Positions 4,671-11,177 of a DNA stretch of 11,177 nt are shown here, piece after piece. Source of the DNA: JBOGWY01 sp050694015 (GTDB lineage Bacteria > Actinomycetota > CADDZG01 > WHSQ01); contig JBOGWY010000274.1 in the NCBI GenBank assembly GCA_050694015.1, forward strand, positions 1-11,177. The letters are read 5' to 3'. The notes below the pieces were generated by a model, which worked only from the letters and a program-made list of their open reading frames with translations, had not been told where the DNA came from and made no database searches. The translations under genes and the position numbers were made by a program. How positions within the stretch are numbered: the stretch's first letter is position 1; each line of letters begins with the position of its first letter.

Positions 4671-7600
4671 GTGTCATCTGTCGAGATCTTCGGACCCGCG
4701 ACCCGAGCCTGGCTGGAGGGCGCGTTCGACGCGCCGACCGCGGCCCAGGCGGGCGCGTGGGACACGATCGCCCGCGGTGACAACGCCCTCGTAGTCGCGC
4801 CGACCGGATCGGGCAAGACGCTCGCGGCGTTCCTGTGGTCGATCGACAAGCTCGCCGCTCGCACCAAGCCACCCCAGAAGGAGCGCCTCGCGGTCCTCTA
4901 CGTGAGCCCGCTGAAGGCACTTGCCGTCGACATCGAACGCAACCTGCGGTCACCGTTGTACGGGATCCGCGCGACGAGCTCGGCCCTCGGCTTGGAGCCG
5001 CCGGACATCGCGGTAGGCATCCGCACGGGTGACACGCCACCGGAGGAACGCCGGAAGTTCGCGACGCATCCACCGGACATCCTCATCACGACACCGGAGT
5101 CGTTGTTCCTTCTCCTGACGTCGCAAGCGCGCGAAGCTCTGCGCTTCGTCGAGACCGTGATCGTCGACGAGGTGCACGCGATCGCCGGTAACAAGCGCGG
5201 CGCGCATCTCACGCTGAGTCTCGAACGACTCGATGCGCTTCTCGAGGAGCCGGCGCAGAGGATCGGTCTGTCCGCGACGGTGAGGCCCCACGAGGAGATC
5301 GCGCGGTTCCTCGGCGGCGCGCACCCGGTCGAAGTGATCGCCCCTGCTGCGGAGAAACGCTGGGACCTCACCGTGAAGGTGCCGGTGGAGGACATGAGTG
5401 CACTCGGCGAGCCGACCGGTGAGCTCCACAGCGGCGCGACCGCCGGCATCGTGGAACGCACGAGCATCTGGCCGCACGTCGAGGAAGAGCTGTTGCAGCT
5501 GATCCGCGAGCATTCCTCGACCATCGTCTTCGCCAACTCGCGGCGTCTGTCGGAACGCTTGTGCTCGCGGCTCAACGAGCTCGCCGACGAAGAGGTCGCA
5601 CGCGCGCATCACGGTTCCGTCAGCCGCGAACAGCGCCTGATCATCGAGGAGGACCTGAAAGCCGGGCGTCTTCCGGCGGTGGTCGCGACCAGTTCGCTCG
5701 AGCTCGGCATCGACATGGGGGCCGTCGACCTCGTCGTCCAGGTCGAGGCTCCCGATTCCGTCGCGTCGGGTCTGCAACGCGTCGGTCGGGCCGGGCACCA
5801 GGTCGGGGCGGTGTCGCGGGGGATCTTCTTCCCCAAGTTCCGCGGCGATCTCCTCGAGTCGGCCGTCGTCGTCGAGCGGATGCGCGCGGGCCAGATCGAA
5901 GAGATGCACTACCCGCGCAACCCACTGGACGTTCTGGCGCAGCAGATCGTCGCGATGGTTGCGATGGACGAGTGGGACGTCGACACGCTCGAGGCGACGG
6001 TGAAGCGAGCGGCTCCCTTCCGCGACCTCCCGCGCAGCGGGCTCGAGAGCGTGCTCGACATGCTCAGCGGCCGCTATCCGTCCGACGAGTTCGCCGAGTT
6101 GAGGCCGCGGCTCAACTGGGATCGGGCCACCGACAAGCTCGTCCCGCGTCGTGGATCGCAGCGCCTCGCCGTGACCTCGGGCGGGACGATCCCGGACCGG
6201 GGGCTGTTCGGCGTCTATCTCACCGGCGACAAGTCGCCGCGCATCGGCGAGCTCGACGAGGAGATGGTCTACGAATCGCGCCCCGGCGAGACCTTCGTGC
6301 TCGGAGCATCGACGTGGATGATCGAGGACATCACCCACGATCGGGTGATCGTCTCTCCCGCGCCGGGTCATCCGGGAAAGATGCCGTTCTGGCACGGTGA
6401 CGCGCTGGGTCGTCCGGTCGAGCTGGGACGCGCGCTTGGAGAGTTCGTGCGAGATCTCCAACGCGAAGGTGAGGACGGTGCGCGCCGGCGACTCCAACAG
6501 GCCGGTCTCGACGAGCTCGCGGTCAACAACCTGCTTCAGTACCTGCGCGAACAGAAGGAGGCGACCGGCGCGCTGCCCGACGATCGCACGATCGTGGTCG
6601 AGCGCTTCCGGGACGAGCTTGGGGACTGGCGCTTCTGCATCCACTCGACGTTCGGTGCGCAGGTACACGCGCCGTGGGCCCAGGCGATAGAGGCACGCCT
6701 CCGGGAACGCGTGGGCCTCGAGGTCCAGGCGATGTACACCGACGACGGCATCGTCGTGCGCATCCTCGATACCGACGACGCGCCCGGAGCCGATGCACTG
6801 TTCTTCGAGCCCGAGGAGATCGACGACATCGTCGTCTCGCAGGTCGGTACCTCGGCGCTGTTCGCCAGTCGCTTCCGCGAGTGCGCGGCCCGCTCGTTGC
6901 TGTTGCCGAAGCGACGCCCCGGCCAGCGCACCCCGCTGTGGCAACAGCGGCAGAAGAGCTCGCAGCTCCTGCAGGTCGCGTCGAAGTACGGGTCGTTCCC
7001 GGTCATGTTGGAGACCTTCCGCGAGTGCCTGCAGGACGTCTTCGACGTTCCCGCTCTGCAGGGCCTCATGACGCGGATCCGTAGCCGCGAGATCCGCCTC
7101 GTCGAGGTCGAGACCCCCGTCCCGTCACCGTTCGCGAGCTCGTTGCAGTTCTCGTACGTCGCCGCGTTCATGTACGAGGGCGATGCGCCGCTGGCAGAGC
7201 GGCGCGCGCAGGCGTTGTCGCTCGACCGTTCGCTGCTGGCCGAGATCATGGGCCGCGAGGAACTGCGCGAGCTCCTCGACGCGGCGAGCCTCGACGAACT
7301 CGAGCTCGAGCTGCAACTGCTGACCGAGCGCCGCAAGATCCGCGACGCCGACGGTCTCCACGACGCGCTGAGGATGCTCGGCGACCTGACGGAAGATGAA
7401 GCGACCGCCCGGAGCGTCCCATCGGCATGGATCGAAGGGTGGCTCGACGAACTGCGACGCTCGCATCGCGCGGTGCCGCTGCGCGTCGGGGGAGAGGAGC
7501 GGTGGATCGCGGTCGAGGACGCGGCGCGCTACCGGGATGCGCTCGGTGCTGCGCTGCCGGTCGGTGTCCCGACGGTGTTCCTAGACCCGGTCGACGACCC

Positions 7601-9077
7601 GCTCGGCGACCTCGTCTCTCGCTATGCGCGCACGCACGGCCCCTTGGTCCCATCCGACGTCGCCGCGCGCTTGGGCCTAGGGGTGGCCGTCGTGCAGCAA
7701 GCACTCGAACGTCTCGAGGTCGCGGGTCGCGTCGTGGAAGGTGAGTTCCGCCCCGCAGGCTCGGGCGCGGAATGGATAGACGTCGAGGTGTTGCGACGGC
7801 TGCGACGCATGTCGCTCGCCGCGTACCGCAAGGAGATCGAACCGGCGCCCCCGGAGGTTCTCGCGCGGTTCAACCTGTCGTGGCACGGGATCGGCCCGAC
7901 CGGTCCGCGCGAGGCGACGATGGATTCGCTGGTGCGCGTGATCGAGCAACTCCAAGGGGTGCCGATGCCTGCCTCCGCGTTCGAGCGGCAGATCCTCGCC
8001 GCGCGTCTGCCGGGCTACCGGGGCGCGCTGCTGGATCAACTGGGAGCGTCGGGCGAGTTGGTGTGGTGCGGCGCCGGAGCGATCGGTTCCGACGACGGAT
8101 GGGTGACCGTCGCGCTCGCCGAGAACGTGACCGCGCTGCTGCCACCGCCCCCGGACGTCGAGTTGTCGCCGCTGGCCGAGCAGATCCGAGAGGCGCTCGC
8201 CGGGGGCGGGGCGATGTTCTTCCGTCAGATCGCCGATGCGACCGGGTCCATGGTCGACACCGAGCTGTTGCTCTCGTTGTGGGAGCTGGTGTGGGCCGGC
8301 CATGTGACCAACGACACGTTCGCGCCGCTGCGCGCGCTCGTGAGTGGGGGCCGCGTGCGATCGTCGAGCGGCAGGCCGCGTCCGCGGCGCGGCCCTGCGT
8401 TCCCGTCGCGGCTCGGTCCGCCGTCGGCACAGGGCCGGTGGAGCCTCGTGCCGGAACGCAACCTCGCGCCGACGCGAAAGATCCACGCGCTGTCGCAGCA
8501 ACTGCTCGATCGCTACGGGATCGTGACGCGCGGCGCCGTGATGGCCGAACGCGTAACGGGCGGCTTCGCCGCGGTGTATCAGGTCCTCAAGGCGATGGAG
8601 GAGTCGGGCCGGTGCCGGCGCGGCTACTTCGTCGAGGGTTTGGGCGGCGCACAGTTCGCGTTGCCCGGCGCGGTCGATCGCATGCGCGCTCTGGCCGACG
8701 TTGCCGCGGAGGATCTGCAGACGCAGGTGCTCGCCGCGACCGACCCCGCGAACCCGTACGGAGCCGCGCTGCCGTGGCCCGAGCGCGAGTCGGGGCACCG
8801 GGCCGGTCGCAAGGCCGGCGCGCTCGTCGTGCTGGTACGCGGGGAACTCGTCCTCTACGTCGAGAAGGGGGGCCGGACGATCCTCTCGTACAACGACGAC
8901 CACGAGCTGCTGCAGCCGGCCGCCGACGCGCTCGCGCTCGCGGCGCACGATGGGATGCTCGGACGTCTGACGGTGCAGAAGGCCGATGGAGAGGCGGTCG
9001 AGGACACCCCGTTCGCCGAGGCGCTCGTGAACGCGGGGTTCCGCCTCACCTCGCGCGGCCTCCGTCTCCGTGCCTGA
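4671..9077 (+). CDS. lhr: Lhr-type ATP-dependent DNA helicase, full length
   Basis: A 1468-residue superfamily 2 helicase of the long Lhr type: Lhr-Core plus a C-terminal extension. Actinobacterial homologues translocate 3' to 5' on single-stranded DNA and unwind DNA or RNA:DNA duplexes. The motifs are intact: PTAAQ (22-26, Q-motif-like), Walker A APTGSGKT (43-50, K49), TPES (141-144), Walker B DEVH (166-169), SAT (201-203), motif V ATSSLELGIDMG (339-350) and motif VI QRVGRAGHQ (369-377). The Lhr-specific winged-helix and beta domains follow. The C-terminal part holds repeated winged-helix-like segments, for example GPLVPSDVAARLGL and RYGIVTRGAVMAERV, and ends in the typical GHRAGRKAGALVVLV and ILSYNDDHELL blocks. 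The start is GTG, with GGGAGGGG 12 bases upstream, a long spacing, so the exact start is less certain. It overlaps the downstream glycosylase gene by 8 bases. Confidence 0.96.
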   Translation: MSSVEIFGPATRAWLEGAFDAPTAAQAGAWDTIARGDNALVVAPTGSGKTLAAFLWSIDKLAARTKPPQKERLAVLYVSPLKALAVDIERNLRSPLYGIRATSSALGLEPPDIAVGIRTGDTPPEERRKFATHPPDILITTPESLFLLLTSQAREALRFVETVIVDEVHAIAGNKRGAHLTLSLERLDALLEEPAQRIGLSATVRPHEEIARFLGGAHPVEVIAPAAEKRWDLTVKVPVEDMSALGEPTGELHSGATAGIVERTSIWPHVEEELLQLIREHSSTIVFANSRRLSERLCSRLNELADEEVARAHHGSVSREQRLIIEEDLKAGRLPAVVATSSLELGIDMGAVDLVVQVEAPDSVASGLQRVGRAGHQVGAVSRGIFFPKFRGDLLESAVVVERMRAGQIEEMHYPRNPLDVLAQQIVAMVAMDEWDVDTLEATVKRAAPFRDLPRSGLESVLDMLSGRYPSDEFAELRPRLNWDRATDKLVPRRGSQRLAVTSGGTIPDRGLFGVYLTGDKSPRIGELDEEMVYESRPGETFVLGASTWMIEDITHDRVIVSPAPGHPGKMPFWHGDALGRPVELGRALGEFVRDLQREGEDGARRRLQQAGLDELAVNNLLQYLREQKEATGALPDDRTIVVERFRDELGDWRFCIHSTFGAQVHAPWAQAIEARLRERVGLEVQAMYTDDGIVVRILDTDDAPGADALFFEPEEIDDIVVSQVGTSALFASRFRECAARSLLLPKRRPGQRTPLWQQRQKSSQLLQVASKYGSFPVMLETFRECLQDVFDVPALQGLMTRIRSREIRLVEVETPVPSPFASSLQFSYVAAFMYEGDAPLAERRAQALSLDRSLLAEIMGREELRELLDAASLDELELELQLLTERRKIRDADGLHDALRMLGDLTEDEATARSVPSAWIEGWLDELRRSHRAVPLRVGGEERWIAVEDAARYRDALGAALPVGVPTVFLDPVDDPLGDLVSRYARTHGPLVPSDVAARLGLGVAVVQQALERLEVAGRVVEGEFRPAGSGAEWIDVEVLRRLRRMSLAAYRKEIEPAPPEVLARFNLSWHGIGPTGPREATMDSLVRVIEQLQGVPMPASAFERQILAARLPGYRGALLDQLGASGELVWCGAGAIGSDDGWVTVALAENVTALLPPPPDVELSPLAEQIREALAGGGAMFFRQIADATGSMVDTELLLSLWELVWAGHVTNDTFAPLRALVSGGRVRSSSGRPRPRRGPAFPSRLGPPSAQGRWSLVPERNLAPTRKIHALSQQLLDRYGIVTRGAVMAERVTGGFAAVYQVLKAMEESGRCRRGYFVEGLGGAQFALPGAVDRMRALADVAAEDLQTQVLAATDPANPYGAALPWPERESGHRAGRKAGALVVLVRGELVLYVEKGGRTILSYNDDHELLQPAADALALAAHDGMLGRLTVQKADGEAVEDTPFAEALVNAGFRLTSRGLRLRA

Positions 9078-9852
9078 GGGCGACACCGTCCATCTCTCGG
9101 CGCGCCGTCTGGACGACGCTCTCGCCGGCAAGGTTCTGACGCGCACCGACTTCCGCGTCCCGCAGCACGCGATCGCCGATCTCTCCGGCAAAGTGATGAG
9201 CGGGGTGATCGCGCGCGGCAAGCACATCCTGATGCGCATCGACGATGTGACGCTGCACACGCACTTCAAGATGGAAGGGGAGTGGCACCTCTACCGGCAC
9301 GGCGAGCGGTTCCGGGGGCCGGGCCATCAGGTGCGAGTCGTACTCGAGACCGATGACTGGGTGGCTGTGGGATTTCGCCTCGGCATCATCGAGCTGGTGC
9401 CGGCGTCGCGGGAAGACGAGATCGTGGGCCACCTCGGCCCCGATCTACTCGGCCCGGACTGGGACGCGGAGATCGCACTGAAGAACCTCACCGCCGACGG
9501 CGAGCGTCCGATCTCAGATGTGCTGCTCGACCAACGAGTGATGGCGGGCCTCGGCAATGTCTACAAGTCCGAGCTCTGTTTCCTATCGGGCCTCGACCCG
9601 TGGACATCCGTGGCCGCCATCTCGGATCCGGCCGCATTGATCGACCGTGCCAAGCGCGTCATGGAGGCGAACCGGAACACCGGCATGCAGATAACGACGG
9701 GCGAGAACCGCCCCGGCCGCAGACAGTGGGTCTACGGACGCGGCGGCGAGCCCTGCCGGCGCTGCGGTACGCCGATCTCACGCCGCGCCGATCCCGGCGA
9801 CCGAGTCACCTACTGGTGCCCGACCTGCCAACCCCCGAACTTTGCTAACTGA
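9070..9852 (+). CDS. nei2: Nei/Fpg-family DNA glycosylase (endonuclease VIII-like)
   Basis: A 260-residue bifunctional DNA glycosylase/AP lyase that removes oxidised bases, most likely pyrimidines. After removal of Met1, the N-terminus MPEGDTVH exposes Pro2, the Schiff-base nucleophile, beside Glu3. Lys51 in ARGKHIL (48-54) corresponds to the beta-hairpin lysine. The helix-two-turn-helix region (151-171) holds LDQRVMAGLGNVYKSE with Asn163. The C-terminal zinc finger is complete: CRRC (C229, C232) and CPTC (C250, C253), with R245 in the finger turn. Fpg proteins start MPEL; the MPEGD start and overall pattern fit the actinobacterial Nei2 group (from memory). The GTG start lies inside the end of lhr, so the two are probably translated in a coupled way. 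Length is normal. Confidence 0.94.
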   Translation: MPEGDTVHLSARRLDDALAGKVLTRTDFRVPQHAIADLSGKVMSGVIARGKHILMRIDDVTLHTHFKMEGEWHLYRHGERFRGPGHQVRVVLETDDWVAVGFRLGIIELVPASREDEIVGHLGPDLLGPDWDAEIALKNLTADGERPISDVLLDQRVMAGLGNVYKSELCFLSGLDPWTSVAAISDPAALIDRAKRVMEANRNTGMQITTGENRPGRRQWVYGRGGEPCRRCGTPISRRADPGDRVTYWCPTCQPPNFAN

Positions 9853-9863
9853 GCAACACGTGA

Positions 9864-9881
9864 GCGCGTCCTGACACGCGC
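9864..9881. terminator. Short hairpin between convergent genes, possible terminator
   Basis: GCGCGT (9864-9869), six-base loop, ACGCGC (9876-9881): a perfect six-pair stem in the 48-base gap between the stops of nei2 (9852) and the minus-strand gene ending at 9901. There is no T run on either side. Position favours a bidirectional terminator; the short stem keeps confidence low. Confidence 0.35.
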
Positions 9882-9900
9882 AGTTCGGCCGCGCGACCCC

Positions 9901-10338
9901 TTAATCCCCGCTTTCTGCACCTCGAATCCGTCTGAGTGTTTCTTGGGCGCGACGGTGGTAGGTCTCGACCGCATCCTTGAATTCATCCTCGGAAATACCG
10001 AACTCGTCGATTGAAGCAGGAAACGACACTGTCCTGAGTTCGCGTTCCGTTCGGTGCAGGATGAAACCGTATCTATCTGCACTTTTCAAGAGTTCATCTG
10101 CCCGATCCGTGACGCGGAATCTTCGACCGTCGAGTTCAATCAGTTCCGCAGCGCGTAACCGTGAGACGGCTTGAACGATCTCCTCGCGAATGAAGATTGA
10201 ATGATTCAGTGCATCGCCGGCACCGATTATCCGGTCTAGCGGGGCCGGCTTCACCTCGTGATTCGCCCACCACGCAGCTGTGAGGAACCAGGCGTCGCTC
10301 GATGTCCACGTAGGTTCCTGCGGGTCGTTCACCGTCAC
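9901..10338 (-). CDS. Small winged-helix-like protein, function unknown
   Basis: A 145-residue soluble, charged protein. SSDAWFLTAAWWA (13-25), LDRIIGAGDALNHSIFIREEIVQAVSRLRAAELIEL (about 34-69) and the strand-turn-strand GRRFRVTDRADELL suggest a winged-helix fold of the kind found in small regulators. The sequence RIIGAGDALNHSIF plus a following 'GRxRxT' wing recalls a widespread family of short hypothetical proteins (from memory, no known role). The C-terminal third is helical and charged (ETYHRRAQETLRRIRG). The start is GTG at 10338, whose last two bases begin the TGA stop of the upstream gene (GTGA overlap), so the pair is almost certainly one translation-coupled operon. Bases 9961-10140 hand-count at 51% GC, far below the neighbouring lhr-nei2, which suggests a different history. 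Confidence 0.8.
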   Translation of the reverse strand: MTVNDPQEPTWTSSDAWFLTAAWWANHEVKPAPLDRIIGAGDALNHSIFIREEIVQAVSRLRAAELIELDGRRFRVTDRADELLKSADRYGFILHRTERELRTVSFPASIDEFGISEDEFKDAVETYHRRAQETLRRIRGAESGD

Positions 10339-10868
10339 GTCGGAACGCAGAGTTCGCCCGCGGGTTCGAGCGCGCGCTCTTTGTTCCTTGCAAGGCCCTC
10401 GATTTCCTCGCTAATGTCGATCGTCACTCGGTCGCCTTGGACGACGACCCGATATCGATCGAGACTCCGACGTGCCGGACCGCCGAAGTAGATGCCGCGG
10501 ATGTCGAACTTCTCGCCGTGGGCTTCGGATTCGAACAGCCGTGAGGTCTCGCAGAACTCGACTTTGTCTCCGATGTGCTGGGCATCCGCCGATAGCGCGA
10601 TCGGTTCGCCCTCGTGGTAGACGACGAAGATCTCCTGCTCTTCGAGGTAGATGACCTCACGTTCTCTCAGCTCTTCGAGGGAAACAACCGGATCGTGCGG
10701 CCCAGTTGTCCGCAGCAGGCCCACGACGACGATACCGGCGAGTGCCCCCGTCAGGGCAAGCACGACTAGGACGAGGCTCCGTCCAACCATCTTCTGACGA
10801 TAGCCCGGCGCATCTGTCCGGTACACGGCCACATGTGGCCGCTCATCGGACAGATCGCGCGGGGCCAT
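10335..10868 (-). CDS. Membrane-anchored protein with a Rieske-like domain lacking cluster cysteines
   Basis: A 177-residue protein: an N-terminal tail, one transmembrane helix (about residues 29-52, rich in Leu and Val) and an extracytoplasmic domain (about 61-155). That domain follows the Rieske [2Fe-2S] outline. VIYLEEQEIFVVYHEGEPIALSA leads into AQHIG (96-100), where CxHLG would stand, and SEAHGEKFD (114-122), where CPxHGSxF would stand. GIYFGGPARRSLDRYRV and GDRVTID match the usual ending. The two histidines (H98, H117) remain, but both cluster cysteines are replaced (A96, S114). The usual disulfide cysteines are also absent (D101, A116), so a normal cluster is unlikely. C106 and C174 are the only cysteines. 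The start at 10868 has a weak ribosome site; Met27 (10790), directly before the helix, is an alternative. Coupled to the downstream winged-helix gene. Confidence 0.75.
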   Translation of the reverse strand: MAPRDLSDERPHVAVYRTDAPGYRQKMVGRSLVLVVLALTGALAGIVVVGLLRTTGPHDPVVSLEELREREVIYLEEQEIFVVYHEGEPIALSADAQHIGDKVEFCETSRLFESEAHGEKFDIRGIYFGGPARRSLDRYRVVVQGDRVTIDISEEIEGLARNKERALEPAGELCVPT

Positions 10869-10901
10869 TCTTGCGTCTAGGTTTCTGTCCTCGGTCTATG
10901 T

Positions 10902-10906
10902 GGAGG
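10902..10906 (+). promoter_or_regulatory. Shine-Dalgarno deciding the M55 peptidase start
   Basis: GGAGG lies 8 bases before GTG 10915 but only 2 bases before the in-frame GTG at 10909, so the later start is chosen. The 46-base gap to the divergent Rieske-like gene must hold both promoters; no clear -10/-35 pair is visible there. Confidence 0.6.
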
Positions 10907-10914
10907 GAGTGCAC

Positions 10915-11177
10915 GTGCGCGTTTTCATCATGAGCGACATGGAGGGCGTCTCCGGCATCACGAAGTGGGAGCAGTGCAAAGGCGGTCACGAGATGTACGA
11001 GGAGGGCCGTCGCCTCTACACCGAAGAGATCAACGCGGCGGTGCGCGGCGCCTACGACGGCGGAGCGACCGAAGTGGTGGTGATGGACTGTCACGGTGCC
11101 GGCAAGGGCTGGACGTTCAACTCGCTCGTGCCCGAGCTCCTCGACCCGGATTGCGAATGGGTCGTCCAGAACGAGTG
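10915..11177 (+). CDS. M55-family D-aminopeptidase (DppA-like), N-terminal part
   Basis: The first 87 codons of a zinc peptidase of family M55; the rest lies past the window. The type member, Bacillus subtilis DppA, is a self-compartmentalised D-aminopeptidase that cleaves D-Ala peptides. The opening FIMSDMEGVSG (4-14) gives the metal ligands Asp8 and Glu10, and VVVMDCHG (54-61) gives His60. These three positions match the DppA ligand numbers I recall (Asp8, Glu10, His60), which supports the GTG start at 10915. The later ligands (His104, Glu133 in DppA) fall outside the window. No dipeptide transporter genes are visible on this side, so its substrate context is unknown. Confidence 0.92.
   Translation, partial: MRVFIMSDMEGVSGITKWEQCKGGHEMYEEGRRLYTEEINAAVRGAYDGGATEVVVMDCHGAGKGWTFNSLVPELLDPDCEWVVQNE

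Noticed and set aside
3509..4867. Long open frames on both strands (3509-4867 minus, 3529-4794 plus) over the anchored protein gene
   Set aside because: Both cross the end of that gene into lhr and give low-complexity Arg-rich products. The 3608-4594 frame has a strong ribosome site, a membrane helix and a structured domain.
4950..6944. A 664-codon open frame on the minus strand inside lhr
   Set aside because: It is antisense to the conserved helicase core. Its product is rich in Arg, Asp, His and Leu with no recognisable domain, as expected for a mirror frame in GC-rich DNA.
7281..7320. Repetitive CTCGA/GAGCTC-rich stretch in lhr
   Set aside because: It encodes a Leu/Glu/Asp-rich helix of Lhr with biased codons, not a DNA repeat element.
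7772..9139. A 455-codon plus-strand frame inside lhr
   Set aside because: Same strand, different frame from the conserved Lhr C-terminal part. The product is extremely Arg/Gly/Ala-rich.
7677..9269. A 530-codon open frame on the minus strand across the end of lhr and the start of nei2
   Set aside because: It covers two well-supported genes on the other strand, and its product is Arg/Ala-rich with no domain. GC-rich shadow frame.
10909..10911. GTG as the M55 peptidase start
   Set aside because: It lies only 2 bases after GGAGG. GTG 10915 has proper spacing and puts the metal ligands at positions 8, 10 and 60, as recalled for DppA.
1..11177. Mobile elements, CRISPR arrays, tRNA or rRNA genes, phage or defence genes
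   Set aside because: I saw no transposase or integrase, no regularly spaced repeats, no tRNA-like cloverleaf and no known defence-gene motif anywhere. The Lhr helicase is a standard repair type in an operon with nei2, so I do not count it as a defence helicase.

Overview
The window looks like chromosomal DNA of a high-GC actinobacterium, probably from an uncultured lineage. Three things point that way: tightly packed genes with strong GC bias at third positions, a full-length actinobacterial-type Lhr helicase overlapping a Nei-type glycosylase, and several starts preceded by a TAnnnT -10 box 6-9 bases upstream (leaderless or near-leaderless genes). I see no RNA gene, insertion sequence, CRISPR array or prophage gene. 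This is sequence reasoning only; no database was searched.

Layout. Bases 1-392 (-) are the N-terminal part of an MFS exporter cut by the window edge. It lies downstream of an AlkB-type dioxygenase (451-1107, -). Divergent from AlkB, a PfkB-family sugar kinase (1156-1980, +) is followed by a two-part lipoprotein of unknown function (2015-2881, +). The lipoprotein's stop codon directly abuts the stop of a convergent TetR regulator (2882-3505, -). TetR is divergent from a membrane-anchored secreted protein (3608-4594, +), with a 19-bp palindrome in the gap that is a likely TetR operator. Then come lhr (4671-9077, +) and a Nei/Fpg DNA glycosylase (9070-9852, +), overlapping by 8 nt. Convergent to these is a two-gene unit on the minus strand with a 4-nt GTGA overlap: a membrane-anchored, Rieske-like protein lacking the cluster cysteines (10335-10868) and a small winged-helix-like protein (9901-10338). 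The last gene (10915 onward, +) is the start of an M55 zinc D-aminopeptidase, cut by the window edge.

How they work together. The clearest functional unit is Lhr-Nei: a DNA helicase made together with a base-excision glycosylase. AlkB adds direct reversal of alkylated bases about 3.5 kb away, with no sign of co-transcription. TetR and the anchored protein form a likely regulator-target pair. The less-known material is the Rieske-like/winged-helix pair, the lipoprotein and the anchored protein; the winged-helix gene and the lipoprotein include stretches of roughly 50-55% GC, against about 67% in a sampled part of lhr. I see no convincing evidence of a wholly new multi-gene system. The Rieske-like pair and the TetR operator unit are the best leads.
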